Source: an uncultured Rhodobiaceae bacterium | Lineage (GTDB): Bacteria > Pseudomonadota > Alphaproteobacteria > RS24 | NCBI GenBank assembly: GCA_913020275.1 | Contig: CAJWBV010000050.1 | Location: 1 to 6,460 of the forward strand | Reading direction: 5' to 3' | DNA length: 6,460 nucleotides | In this document: piece after piece, positions 1 to 5,941 of the stretch | How positions within the stretch are numbered: position 1 is the first letter of the stretch | Layout of the letters: the number at the start of each line of letters is the position of its first letter | Position numbers and translations under genes: made by a program | The notes under the pieces: generated by a model | Seen by the model: only the letters and a program-made list of their open reading frames with translations | Database searches by the model: none | What the model was told of the DNA's origin: nothing

Positions 1-2
1 CC

Positions 3-740
3 CGCCTGCAGGCGGAAAAACTTAAAGGCAGGCTCAGCGACACACTGGAGATCGAATGGGCCATGCGTTATGGCGCACCGTCAATTGCCGATAAGTTGGC
101 CGTATTAAAAGCGCAAGGATGCGAGCGTATCAGTGTAATCGCGCTTTACCCGCAATACAGCGCATCAACATCTGCCAGTGTTTATGACGAGGTGTTTCAC
201 GCCCTGCTTGATATGCGCTGGCAACCGGCCGTGCGCACTGCCGCTCCGGGGCATGACATGCCAGCCTATATTACCGCATTGGCAAGTTCCGTGCGTACGC
301 ATTACAAAACTTTGGACTGGAAGCCAGATGTGCTGGTGGCTTCGTTTCACGGGCTGCCGCAAATATATTTCGACAAGGGCGATCCCTATCACTGCCATTG
401 CGCAAAGACCGCCCGACTGTTGCGCGAAAAACTGAAACTGTCCGAAACCAAGTTCAAACTGACCTTCCAGTCGCGCTTTGGCCCGACAAAGTGGCTTGAG
501 CCATACACCGACAAGACCGTTGAGGCCCTGGCGCGCGGTGGCACCAAGAAAATTGCAGTCATCACGCCGGGCTTTGTGTCGGATTGTGTGGAAACGCTGG
601 AGGAAATTAATCTTGAACTACGCGACACATTTGCCGATGCGGGCGGCACACATTTCACCACCGTACCCTGCCTCAATGAAACCGACAGTGCGATAAGCCT
701 GCTGGAAAAATTAGCAAAACGCGAAATTTCCGGCTGGTAA
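3..740 (+). CDS. hemH: Ferrochelatase, 5'-truncated by the window edge
   Basis: Ferrochelatase inserts Fe2+ into protoporphyrin IX, the last step of protoheme synthesis. The frame is open from base 3, and the residues before the first internal ATG at 63 (RLQAEKL...LEIEWA) continue the family pattern, so ATG 63 is not the start; the true start lies outside the window. 245 residues are visible of the usual ~340. The catalytic histidine is in SFHGLP (His codon 348-350), followed by GDPYHCHCAKTARLL, then FQSRFGPTKWLEPYT and PGFVSDCVETLEE, which carries the conserved active-site Glu (codon 591-593). The C-terminus is short and soluble, with no chlorophyll-binding or membrane tail. The Cys pair in HCHC is notable because some bacterial ferrochelatases bind a [2Fe-2S] cluster, but I cannot assign ligands here. 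The next gene is not hemJ, a frequent partner in alphaproteobacteria. Identity is secure. Confidence 0.96.
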   Translation, partial: RLQAEKLKGRLSDTLEIEWAMRYGAPSIADKLAVLKAQGCERISVIALYPQYSASTSASVYDEVFHALLDMRWQPAVRTAAPGHDMPAYITALASSVRTHYKTLDWKPDVLVASFHGLPQIYFDKGDPYHCHCAKTARLLREKLKLSETKFKLTFQSRFGPTKWLEPYTDKTVEALARGGTKKIAVITPGFVSDCVETLEEINLELRDTFADAGGTHFTTVPCLNETDSAISLLEKLAKREISGW

Positions 741-809
741 TGCGGGATTTTCTCGGTAATGGATTGACCTGAAACAATTCTTGCCGCAGGGTGACGCTGT
801 TACAGGGTG

Positions 810-1151
810 ATGCGTGTGGAAAACTTTGTTCAAGTCGTGAATTTCACGCCAAATATAAGTGCATTTGTTGGGCTGGTTGTTGTAGCCCTTGGGCTCGGTG
901 CGCGGGTTCATACTGCGTCGCCCATAACATTGTCTTTATTTGTCGCATTTGCCAGTGTGTGTTGTGAAAAACTCCATCCGATTTTGACAGGCAGCGCGCG
1001 CTTCATCGCAGCTGATTTTTTTACCGCCATTATGGTGAGCAGTCTGGGTAGCCTGCTGATTTACTTTGTAGCCGCTTTAATACTGGTTTCGGCCGGGCGA
1101 TTTATCGCCGGCAGGAGAAGGAAAAAACGGGTTTTCTCCCGCTCTAACTAA
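810..1151 (+). CDS. Small hypothetical membrane protein
   Basis: I do not recognise this 113-residue protein. It has hydrophobic stretches at about residues 16-33 (SAFVGLVVVALGLGARV), 38-53 and 70-100 (FFTAIMVSSLGSLLIYFVAALILV), so two to three membrane segments are likely, and it ends in a basic tail (GRRRKKR). Under the positive-inside rule the C-terminus should be cytoplasmic. The start is uncertain: GTG 807, ATG 810 and GTG 816 are all in frame, and the only purine-rich stretch is AGGG at 804-807, best spaced for GTG 816. I took the ATG. It lies 69 bases after hemH and its stop is 2 bases before the MFS gene, which suggests co-transcription and possibly coupled translation with the transporter. 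A chance frame is less likely given the coherent hydrophobic pattern. No function is claimed. Confidence 0.6.
   Translation: MRVENFVQVVNFTPNISAFVGLVVVALGLGARVHTASPITLSLFVAFASVCCEKLHPILTGSARFIAADFFTAIMVSSLGSLLIYFVAALILVSAGRFIAGRRRKKRVFSRSN
1092..1112 (+). repeat. Hairpin inside the 3' end of the small membrane gene
   Basis: GCGA (1097-1100) pairs with TCGC (1105-1108) around a TTTA loop. GCCG (1092-1095) continues the stem with CGGC (1109-1112) across one bulged G at 1096. A second, weaker inverted repeat follows (GGAGAAGG 1114-1121 with TTTTCTCC 1132-1139, including two G-T pairs). Neither is followed by a T run, so they are not intrinsic terminators. They lie just ahead of the MFS start, which has no ribosome binding site of its own, so a role in coupling is possible but unproven. 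Coding constraint alone could also produce them. Confidence 0.3.
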
Positions 1152-1153
1152 TA

Positions 1154-2428
1154 ATGACCGATATGAATTTTACGCCGGCTGTCAGAGCCTATACGGTCGG
1201 TTTGTTGACCTTCATCTACACGGCCAATTATGTCGACCGACAGATCGTCGCCATTTTGTTGCAGTCGATCAAACTTGATATGGGGCTTTCCGACACGCAA
1301 TTGGGGCTTTTGTCGGGCCTGGCCTTTGCCATTTTCTATGCAACGCTGGGTATTCCAATCGCCTATCTCGCCGACCGCATGAGCCGGAAAAAAATCATTA
1401 TTGTCTCGCTGTCACTATTTTCCGTGATGACGATTATTTGCGGCTATGCACAAAATTTCGCGCAGCTTTTGCTGGCGCGTATCGGCGTCGGGGTCGGCGA
1501 GGCCGGCACCAGCCCGCCCTCGCACGCCATGATTGCCGATATGTATGCCCCCAATGAACGCGCCACGCCGCTGGCGATTTTCGCGCTGGGCATCAATATC
1601 GGCCTGCTGATCGCGTTTCTGGTCGGTGGATGGGTGAACCATCATTATGGCTGGCGCACCGCCTTTCAGGTTGTCGCCCTGCCCGGCCTGTTACTGGCCG
1701 TTGTTGCCATGTTCACCTTGCGCGATCCGCCGCGCGGACTGAGCGACGGGCATGAAGCCCAAAAAGCGCCGCCTTTGGGCGAAGTTGCACTCTACATCCT
1801 GCACAATAAAACCTTGCGCCAACTGATCATCGGTTCAACCTTGGTTGTCACGGTGGGCTATGGCGCGATTGCTTGGTTGCCGACATATTTCGTGCGTGCT
1901 CATGCCATGACGACCATTGAGGTCGGCCAGATATTGGCCCTGCTCATCGGCATTGGCGGCGGCATCGGCACAGCACTGGGCGGGCATTTCGCCGACCGGC
2001 TCGGCAAGCGCGATGTGCGTTGGAATCTGTGGCTGATTATTCTATTGGCACTGGTCGGGCTGCCGTTTTCAGTGGGCGCCTATCTTGCCACTGACACCAC
2101 ATGGGCCATTGTTTTGCTGGCTTTTCCGGTCAGCGTCGGCGCGCTTTATTTCGGGCCAACACTTGCCATGCTGCACACGCTGGTGAAACCCGAAATGCGC
2201 TCGCTTGCTTCAGCGATTTTGTTGTTCATCAACAATATTATCGGTCTGGGTTTGGGACCGCTCATGATCGGCGTTTTGAGCGATTATTTTTCAGCCGACT
2301 ACGGCGCGCGCGCCCTGCCTTATGCTATGGTAACATCGGCGCTTCTGGCAATCTGGGCGTCATTTCATTTGTGGCTGGCCGCGCGTACCCTGCGTGCCGA
2401 TATTGAAAATATGGGTAAGACTGCGTAA
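1154..2428 (+). CDS. Spinster-like MFS transporter
   Basis: A 424-residue major facilitator with 12 predicted membrane helices, inner membrane. The N-terminal half carries NYVDRQIVAILLQSIKLDMG (residues 25-44), typical of the spinster-like branch, MFS motif A as ADRMSRKK (73-80), and ARIGVGVGEAGTSPPSHAMI (108-127). The second half repeats motif A as GHFADRLGKRD (277-287). A loop near residues 190-215 (RDPPRGL...KAPPL) is the usual central linker. Eukaryotic spinsters move lysophospholipids and sphingosine-1-phosphate; the bacterial substrate cannot be read from sequence, and many relatives are annotated only as MFS transporter. ATG 1154 begins 2 bases after the preceding stop. There is no Shine-Dalgarno at usable spacing for it or for ATG 1163, so translation probably depends on ribosomes finishing the upstream gene. 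The lipid-enzyme genes downstream make a lipid substrate worth considering (inference). Confidence 0.93.
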   Translation: MTDMNFTPAVRAYTVGLLTFIYTANYVDRQIVAILLQSIKLDMGLSDTQLGLLSGLAFAIFYATLGIPIAYLADRMSRKKIIIVSLSLFSVMTIICGYAQNFAQLLLARIGVGVGEAGTSPPSHAMIADMYAPNERATPLAIFALGINIGLLIAFLVGGWVNHHYGWRTAFQVVALPGLLLAVVAMFTLRDPPRGLSDGHEAQKAPPLGEVALYILHNKTLRQLIIGSTLVVTVGYGAIAWLPTYFVRAHAMTTIEVGQILALLIGIGGGIGTALGGHFADRLGKRDVRWNLWLIILLALVGLPFSVGAYLATDTTWAIVLLAFPVSVGALYFGPTLAMLHTLVKPEMRSLASAILLFINNIIGLGLGPLMIGVLSDYFSADYGARALPYAMVTSALLAIWASFHLWLAARTLRADIENMGKTA

Positions 2429-2447
2429 CACTGTCTCGAACTTTAAT

Positions 2448-2453
2448 GAGAGG
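2448..2453 (+). promoter_or_regulatory. Ribosome binding site pointing to a non-standard start at 2462
   Basis: GAGAGG lies 8 bases before an ATC codon at 2462, exactly where the signal-peptide frame of the DUF3108 protein begins. It is the only good Shine-Dalgarno in the 33-base gap after the MFS gene. No ATG, GTG or TTG in that frame lies between the in-frame stop at 2447-2449 and GTG 2600. GTG 2457 has the right spacing but is followed immediately by TAA in its own frame. Confidence 0.5.
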
Positions 2454-2461
2454 AACGTGTA

Positions 2462-3313
2462 ATCACGCGTTTTGCTGCAATTTTTGCTTGTATAGTAGCT
2501 GCCGCGCCGGCTGCAGCGGCGCCTAAGACGCACACGCAGACTATTTATATTTCCGTCTATAAGATCTACCTGCGAGGCATTCTTATTGCGCGCGCCGATG
2601 TGGAACTGGCCGTGACTGACCGGCAGTATCAGCTGTCGGCCCTGCTGCGCTCGTCGGGTCTGGGTGTTGTGTTCTCAGACGCCAGCGGCCTCGTCAAAAC
2701 CAAGGGAAAATTGCACGGCGACAATCTCGAACCGGTGTCGTTGCACTATAGCTGGACAGGTGAAGACAGCATAAATTTTGCCCGTCTTGAGTATGCAGAC
2801 GGAGCACCGGTTAGCTATGAAACCAATTATAAGCCGGCAAGATCGCAAAAAGCGGTGGTGCCGATCAGCATGGAAAATGTCGGTGCCGGCACTCGCGACC
2901 CATTTCTTTCCCTGCTCGTGCGGCAGGGCCCGGAGAAGGGCGACGCTTTTTGCCGCGCGCCCATGCGCCTTTATGACGGGCGCCGCCTTGCCAGGCTTAA
3001 CCCGGAAGATATGGAAAGCGCGCCATTTGTCGCCGCGCCGGGCCACATTGCCTGCCGTGTGCGCTGGGAGCCAATTGCCGGATATCCGGAAAAAACCTAC
3101 CAACGCGCCGAAGACATGCACCCCGTTAACCTTGAATTTGCCGGCATTGCCAATAGCGGATTCATGGCTCCGCGCGAGGTAAGCGTCAGCACGCGCTATG
3201 GCACGGTTCGCATTGTGGCGGTCGAACCGTTTCACGAATCAAATATGCAGGTCGTACCGGCAAAATTGGAGTTACCGTCGCGCGATGATGATACTGATGA
3301 CGAAGATTGGTAA
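2462..3313 (+). CDS. DUF3108-family periplasmic protein; start codon unclear
   Basis: An exported protein of unknown function. The first standard start in frame is GTG 2600 (237 residues), but that would discard a clear signal peptide encoded from 2462: TRFAAIFACIVAAAPAAAA then PK, with one basic residue, a hydrophobic core and an Ala-rich cleavage region near residue 20. The mature part opens with YISVYKIYLRGILIARADVE, the opening strands of DUF3108 proteins, and has the later FCRAPMRLYDGRRLARL, matching the family's C...FDGR element. It ends in an acidic tail (DDDTDDEDW). From 2462 the product is 283 residues. The head codon is ATC, so possibilities are a rare near-cognate start, a mutated ATG, or a frameshift or base error: losing one base near 2458 would join ATG 2446 to this frame. 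It lies 33 bases after the MFS gene and 84 before plcP. Family call fairly sure, start unsure. Confidence 0.8.
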   Translation: MTRFAAIFACIVAAAPAAAAPKTHTQTIYISVYKIYLRGILIARADVELAVTDRQYQLSALLRSSGLGVVFSDASGLVKTKGKLHGDNLEPVSLHYSWTGEDSINFARLEYADGAPVSYETNYKPARSQKAVVPISMENVGAGTRDPFLSLLVRQGPEKGDAFCRAPMRLYDGRRLARLNPEDMESAPFVAAPGHIACRVRWEPIAGYPEKTYQRAEDMHPVNLEFAGIANSGFMAPREVSVSTRYGTVRIVAVEPFHESNMQVVPAKLELPSRDDDTDDEDW

Positions 3314-3397
3314 GAAAATCCAATACTTAGGGACTTTATAAATTTGTAATACTTGTTTGCCAAATAACGCACAAGAGATTTGGATCAGGGAATTGCA

Positions 3398-4225
3398 ATG
3401 CAACAGCTTGTTACGCCACGCGACGTTAACCCGCAAACCAATCACTACAAAACAATCTTTTTGTCAGACATCCATCTGGGGTCGCGTGCATGTCAGGCGG
3501 ATTTGCTTCTTGATTTCCTGAAATATAACGACAGCGAAAAAATGTATCTTGTCGGCGATATTGTCGACAGGTGGCGGCTCAAGCGCAGTTGGTACTGGCC
3601 ACAATCACACAATGATGTTGTGCAAAAAATCCTTCGCAAAGCGAGAAAAGGAACAGAGATAATCTATGTGCCGGGCAATCATGACGAAGGGTTGCGGCGT
3701 TATTGCGGCACGCATTTTGGCGGCATTGAGGTTCGCCTGACTGACACATACAAAGCCGTGAATGGCAAAAACTATCTCGTCATGCATGGCGACGCCTTTG
3801 ACAATGTGGCGCTCTATGCGCGCTGGTTGGCTTATGTTGGCGACCACGCCTATGACGCCGTGCTTGCCCTCAACACAGTGATGAATGGCGTGCGCCGTTT
3901 ATTCGGCATGCGCTACTGGTCTTTATCCTCCTATCTAAAGATCAAGGTCAAGAACGCTGTTCAATTTATCAGTGATTTCGAGGAAGCCGTGGTGCGCGAA
4001 GCTGAGCGCCACGATGTTCAAGGCGTTATTTGCGGGCACATTCACCACGCCGAAATGAAACAAATCGGGTCAATTCAATATATGAATGACGGTGATTGGG
4101 TTGAAAGTTGCACGGCTTTGGTCGAGCACCATGACGGGCGCTGGGAGATTGTCAACTGGGCCGATATTGTCGGCAGTTGCACAGGAGCCGCGCGCGCAAA
4201 GCCCAAAAGCGCGCTTCCCGCATGA
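3398..4225 (+). CDS. plcP: PlcP-like metallophosphoesterase (phospholipase C); LpxH-related
   Basis: A 275-residue calcineurin-fold phosphoesterase with the complete two-metal site: SDIHLG (Asp24, His26), GDIVD (53-57), GNHDE (93-97), MHGD (His130) and GHIHH (213-217). ATG 3398 is chosen over TTG 3380 because AGGG at 3387-3390 sits 7 bases before it. Such proteins are usually annotated UDP-2,3-diacylglucosamine diphosphatase (LpxH). The long middle (WRLKRSWYWPQSHNDVVQK, YWSLSSYLKIKVKNAVQF) and the overlap with an Agt-like glycosyltransferase instead fit PlcP. In Sinorhizobium that enzyme cleaves phosphatidylcholine and related lipids to diacylglycerol during phosphate starvation, at the cytoplasmic membrane. 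No signal peptide is seen. I found no convincing PHO box in the 84-base upstream gap, so phosphate control is inferred only from relatives. Superfamily certain, PlcP assignment likely; a true LpxH role is the main alternative. Confidence 0.85.
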   Translation: MQQLVTPRDVNPQTNHYKTIFLSDIHLGSRACQADLLLDFLKYNDSEKMYLVGDIVDRWRLKRSWYWPQSHNDVVQKILRKARKGTEIIYVPGNHDEGLRRYCGTHFGGIEVRLTDTYKAVNGKNYLVMHGDAFDNVALYARWLAYVGDHAYDAVLALNTVMNGVRRLFGMRYWSLSSYLKIKVKNAVQFISDFEEAVVREAERHDVQGVICGHIHHAEMKQIGSIQYMNDGDWVESCTALVEHHDGRWEIVNWADIVGSCTGAARAKPKSALPA

Positions 4226-5223
4226 AACGCATCCTGATTGTAACGGATGCCTGGCATCCGCAGGTTAACGGCGTTGTTCGCACCATGCAGAACGTCATTG
4301 ACCGCCTGCGCGCGCGTGACATCGACGTGCGCACCATAACGCCTGATATGTTTTCTACCGTGCCGCTGCCGCTATATCCGGAGGTTCAGCTGTCGCTTTT
4401 CAGTGCCTGCCAAATCCGACAAATCACAGATGAATTTGAACCCGACGCCATTCATATATCCACCGAAGGTCCGCTGGGATGGGCGGCGCGGAATTTATGC
4501 GTCAAACGCGGACTGGCTTTCACTACAAGCTATCACACAAAATTTCCCGAATATATGTCTACCATGTTACGCGTCCCGACAGGCTGGGGTTACACCATCA
4601 TTAGACGTTTTCACGCGCCGTCGGCCGCCGTTATGGTCGCGACGCAGACACTTGAAAGCGAACTGGCAGCGCATGGTTTCGCAAATGTTGTTAGCTGGAC
4701 GCGCGGGGTTGATACTGATCTGTTCACGCCCGGGCAAAAACCCGCCCTTGATTTGCCAAAACCCGTAAGTGTGTATGTCGGCCGTGTATCGGTTGAAAAG
4801 AATATTGAAGCGTTTTTGAACCTCGACATACCCGGCACCAAACTCGTGGTGGGCGGCGGCCCGCAATTGGAGCAGTTGAAGCGGAAATACGCCGAAGTCG
4901 TGTTTACCGGCCCGAAATTCGGCGAGGATTTGGCCGCGCATTATACCAGCGGCGATGTTTTCGTATTCCCCAGCCTGACCGATACTTTCGGTCTGGTGAT
5001 GCTGGAGGCAATGGCAAGCAGCCTGCCCGTGGCAGCGTTTCCTGTAACCGGGCCGTTTGACGCGCTGGGCGGCGCAAAAGCGGCTTTTATGGAGGAAAAT
5101 TTATCAAAAACGGTTGATCAGGCATTGCAGGCACCGGCCAAGCAAGCCCGCAGACACGCTGAAAAATACAGTTGGAACGCTTGCACAGACCAGTTTTTGG
5201 CAAATCTTGTCCACACAAGCTAG
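4222..5223 (+). CDS. agt: GT4 glycosyltransferase, Agt/SQD2-like, glycosylates diacylglycerol
   Basis: A 333-residue GT-B retaining glycosyltransferase. The N-terminal domain opens with MKRILIVTDAWHPQVNGVVR, the nucleotide-sugar GT4 start with its flexible GV loop, then SYHTKFPEY (His105) and RRFHAPSAAVMVATQTLESE. The C-terminal donor domain has WTRGVDTDLF, GRVSVEKN (Arg188, Lys193) and SLTDTFGLVMLEA, where the usual EX7E pair appears as Asp254...Glu262. These match the SQD2 / alpha-mannosyltransferase / Agt group. Agt of Agrobacterium makes glucosyl- and glucuronosyl-diacylglycerol from PlcP-derived diacylglycerol. The start ATG overlaps the plcP stop as ATGA and has no ribosome binding site nearby, so translation is coupled to plcP. 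An in-frame TTG at 4177 precedes the conserved start by 15 residues and is rejected. Sugar specificity cannot be read. A small CTTGT/ACAAG hairpin at 5206-5219 is too weak to terminate transcription. Confidence 0.86.
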   Translation: MKRILIVTDAWHPQVNGVVRTMQNVIDRLRARDIDVRTITPDMFSTVPLPLYPEVQLSLFSACQIRQITDEFEPDAIHISTEGPLGWAARNLCVKRGLAFTTSYHTKFPEYMSTMLRVPTGWGYTIIRRFHAPSAAVMVATQTLESELAAHGFANVVSWTRGVDTDLFTPGQKPALDLPKPVSVYVGRVSVEKNIEAFLNLDIPGTKLVVGGGPQLEQLKRKYAEVVFTGPKFGEDLAAHYTSGDVFVFPSLTDTFGLVMLEAMASSLPVAAFPVTGPFDALGGAKAAFMEENLSKTVDQALQAPAKQARRHAEKYSWNACTDQFLANLVHTS

Positions 5224-5298
5224 CACCCGTTTTGTCAATGTGCGCGTTTAATTTCTGGTTTTTTTGTAACACCGACCTAATTCCCTTTTTGAAGCATT

Positions 5299-5333
5299 GC
5301 GTCCAATTCATGCGCCTTACTCGATTGGACGGC
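5299..5333 (+). promoter_or_regulatory. Inverted repeat in the leader of the cold-shock gene
   Basis: CGTCCAAT (5300-5307) and ATTGGACG (5324-5331) are perfect inverted complements around a 16-base spacer, and G5299 can pair C5333 across one bulge. It lies 41 bases before the cold-shock start codon, within a 150-base untranslated stretch after agt. Long structured leaders are known for cspA-type mRNAs, where they sense temperature, so a regulatory hairpin is plausible. It could equally be a dimeric-protein operator. No clear -35/-10 pair was found in 5224-5373, so whether it is transcribed is unknown. Confidence 0.4.
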
Positions 5334-5363
5334 ATATCTGCTTCGGCGCGCTTTCAGAAGAAT

Positions 5364-5368
5364 GGAGG
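5364..5368 (+). promoter_or_regulatory. Ribosome binding site of the cold-shock gene
   Basis: GGAGG is 5 bases before ATG 5374. This decides against the in-frame ATG at 5362, whose codon overlaps this site and which would add four residues ahead of the conserved MLTGTVKWFN opening. Confidence 0.8.
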
Positions 5369-5373
5369 CGAGT

Positions 5374-5619
5374 ATGCTAACAGGTACTGTAAAATGGTTT
5401 AATTCTGCCAAGGGGTATGGGTTTATCACCCCGGATAATGGTTCGGATGACTGTTTTGTCCACGTGACAGCCGTTCAGGCGTCGGGTTACAAGCAATTGC
5501 TTGAGAACCAGCGTGTTGAGTTTGAAATGCAGGAAGGCCGCAACGGTCGAATGGTTGCCGGCAATTTGACCATGCTGGACGATGCCACGGGCGACGCCGC
5601 AGGCGAAGCCGCGGAATAA
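5374..5619 (+). CDS. cspA: Cold-shock domain protein (CspA family)
   Basis: An 81-residue single cold-shock-domain protein, a cytoplasmic RNA/ssDNA chaperone that melts secondary structure. The opening MLTGTVKWFN (Trp8, Phe9), RNP1 as KGYGFI (13-18) and RNP2 as CFVHV (27-31) are all present. Cys27 replaces the usual Val/Ile at the head of RNP2, a mild oddity. The C-terminus extends past the domain with an acidic, Ala-rich tail (DDATGDAAGEAAE), which makes it longer than the ~67-70 residues of the minimal proteins, as in many alphaproteobacterial members. It has its own strong ribosome binding site and a 150-base leader, so it is probably transcribed separately from agt. Paralogues are common, so the symbol is a family-level label and cold induction is not shown by sequence. 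Confidence 0.93.
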   Translation: MLTGTVKWFNSAKGYGFITPDNGSDDCFVHVTAVQASGYKQLLENQRVEFEMQEGRNGRMVAGNLTMLDDATGDAAGEAAE

Positions 5620-5666
5620 TTCAACCACACTCTTGCCAAAATTACCTTCATCCGTATGTTAATGGC

Positions 5667-5671
5667 AGGAG
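5667..5671 (+). promoter_or_regulatory. Ribosome binding site of grxC
   Basis: AGGAG lies 6 bases before GTG 5678. An upstream in-frame TTG at 5675 would leave only 3 bases, so the GTG start is preferred. Confidence 0.7.
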
Positions 5672-5677
5672 TTTTTG

Positions 5678-5941
5678 GTGACTATAGAAATTTACACAAC
5701 GCCGACCTGCCCGTTTTGCCACGCGGCAAAAGATCTGTTGCGTGCCAAATCGGTTCCGTTTGAGGAAATCGTCGTCATCGATCCGGACAAACGCGCGGCA
5801 ATGAGCGCGCGCGTAGACGGGCGGACAAGCGTGCCGCAGATCTTCATAAACGGCACCCATATTGGCGGGTGCGACGATCTTTATATGCTGGAAGAAACTG
5901 GCAAGCTGAACGCTTTGCTGGCAATTAACACCGGCGCCTAG
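5678..5941 (+). CDS. grxC: Glutaredoxin 3 (GrxC)
   Basis: An 87-residue dithiol glutaredoxin, the usual length for GrxC. It uses glutathione to reduce disulfides and mixed glutathione disulfides in the cytoplasm. The thioredoxin fold opens with IEIYTTPT, then the redox motif CPFC (Cys11, Cys14), the cis-proline element TSVPQIFI (Pro53) that binds glutathione, and GGCDDL (63-68), the second glutathione-binding loop. CPFC marks the dithiol class and differs from the CGFS of monothiol iron-sulfur glutaredoxins. GTG 5678 is taken as the start. The gene lies 58 bases after the cold-shock gene with no terminator between. Its stop overlaps the stop of the convergent rodA remnant in the palindrome CTAG at 5938-5941. 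Confidence 0.95.
   Translation: MTIEIYTTPTCPFCHAAKDLLRAKSVPFEEIVVIDPDKRAAMSARVDGRTSVPQIFINGTHIGGCDDLYMLEETGKLNALLAINTGA

Noticed and set aside
764..792. TTGACC at 764-769 as a -35 box for the small membrane gene
   Set aside because: No -10-like hexamer lies 16-18 bases downstream; the region there is CAGGGTGACG.
2675..3235. Long 186-residue open frame on the minus strand inside the DUF3108 gene
   Set aside because: It is antisense to a well-supported gene, with no domain signature and no plausible translation signals.
3322..3354. Direct repeat AATACTT (3322-3328 and 3348-3354) upstream of plcP as a possible PHO box
   Set aside because: The copies are 26 bases apart, unlike the 11-base period of PHO boxes, the sequence does not resemble CTGTCAT, and a 7-base repeat in this gap could easily be chance.
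3380..3397. TTG 3380 as the plcP start
   Set aside because: ATG 3398 has AGGG at correct spacing, while the TTG extension adds six unconserved residues.
4177..4221. TTG 4177 as the agt start
   Set aside because: The family begins at MKRILIVTDAWHP, and ATG 4222 gives the classic ATGA overlap with plcP.
5206..5265. Possible terminator after agt: CTTGT/ACAAG hairpin and the T run at 5259-5265
   Set aside because: The stem has only five pairs and ends about 40 bases before the T run. GCAC/GTGC (5223-5226/5240-5243) is also too short to link them.
5633..5668. Weak inverted repeat between csp and grxC (TGCCA...TGGCA)
   Set aside because: Only five pairs with a long loop and no T run; not distinguishable from chance.
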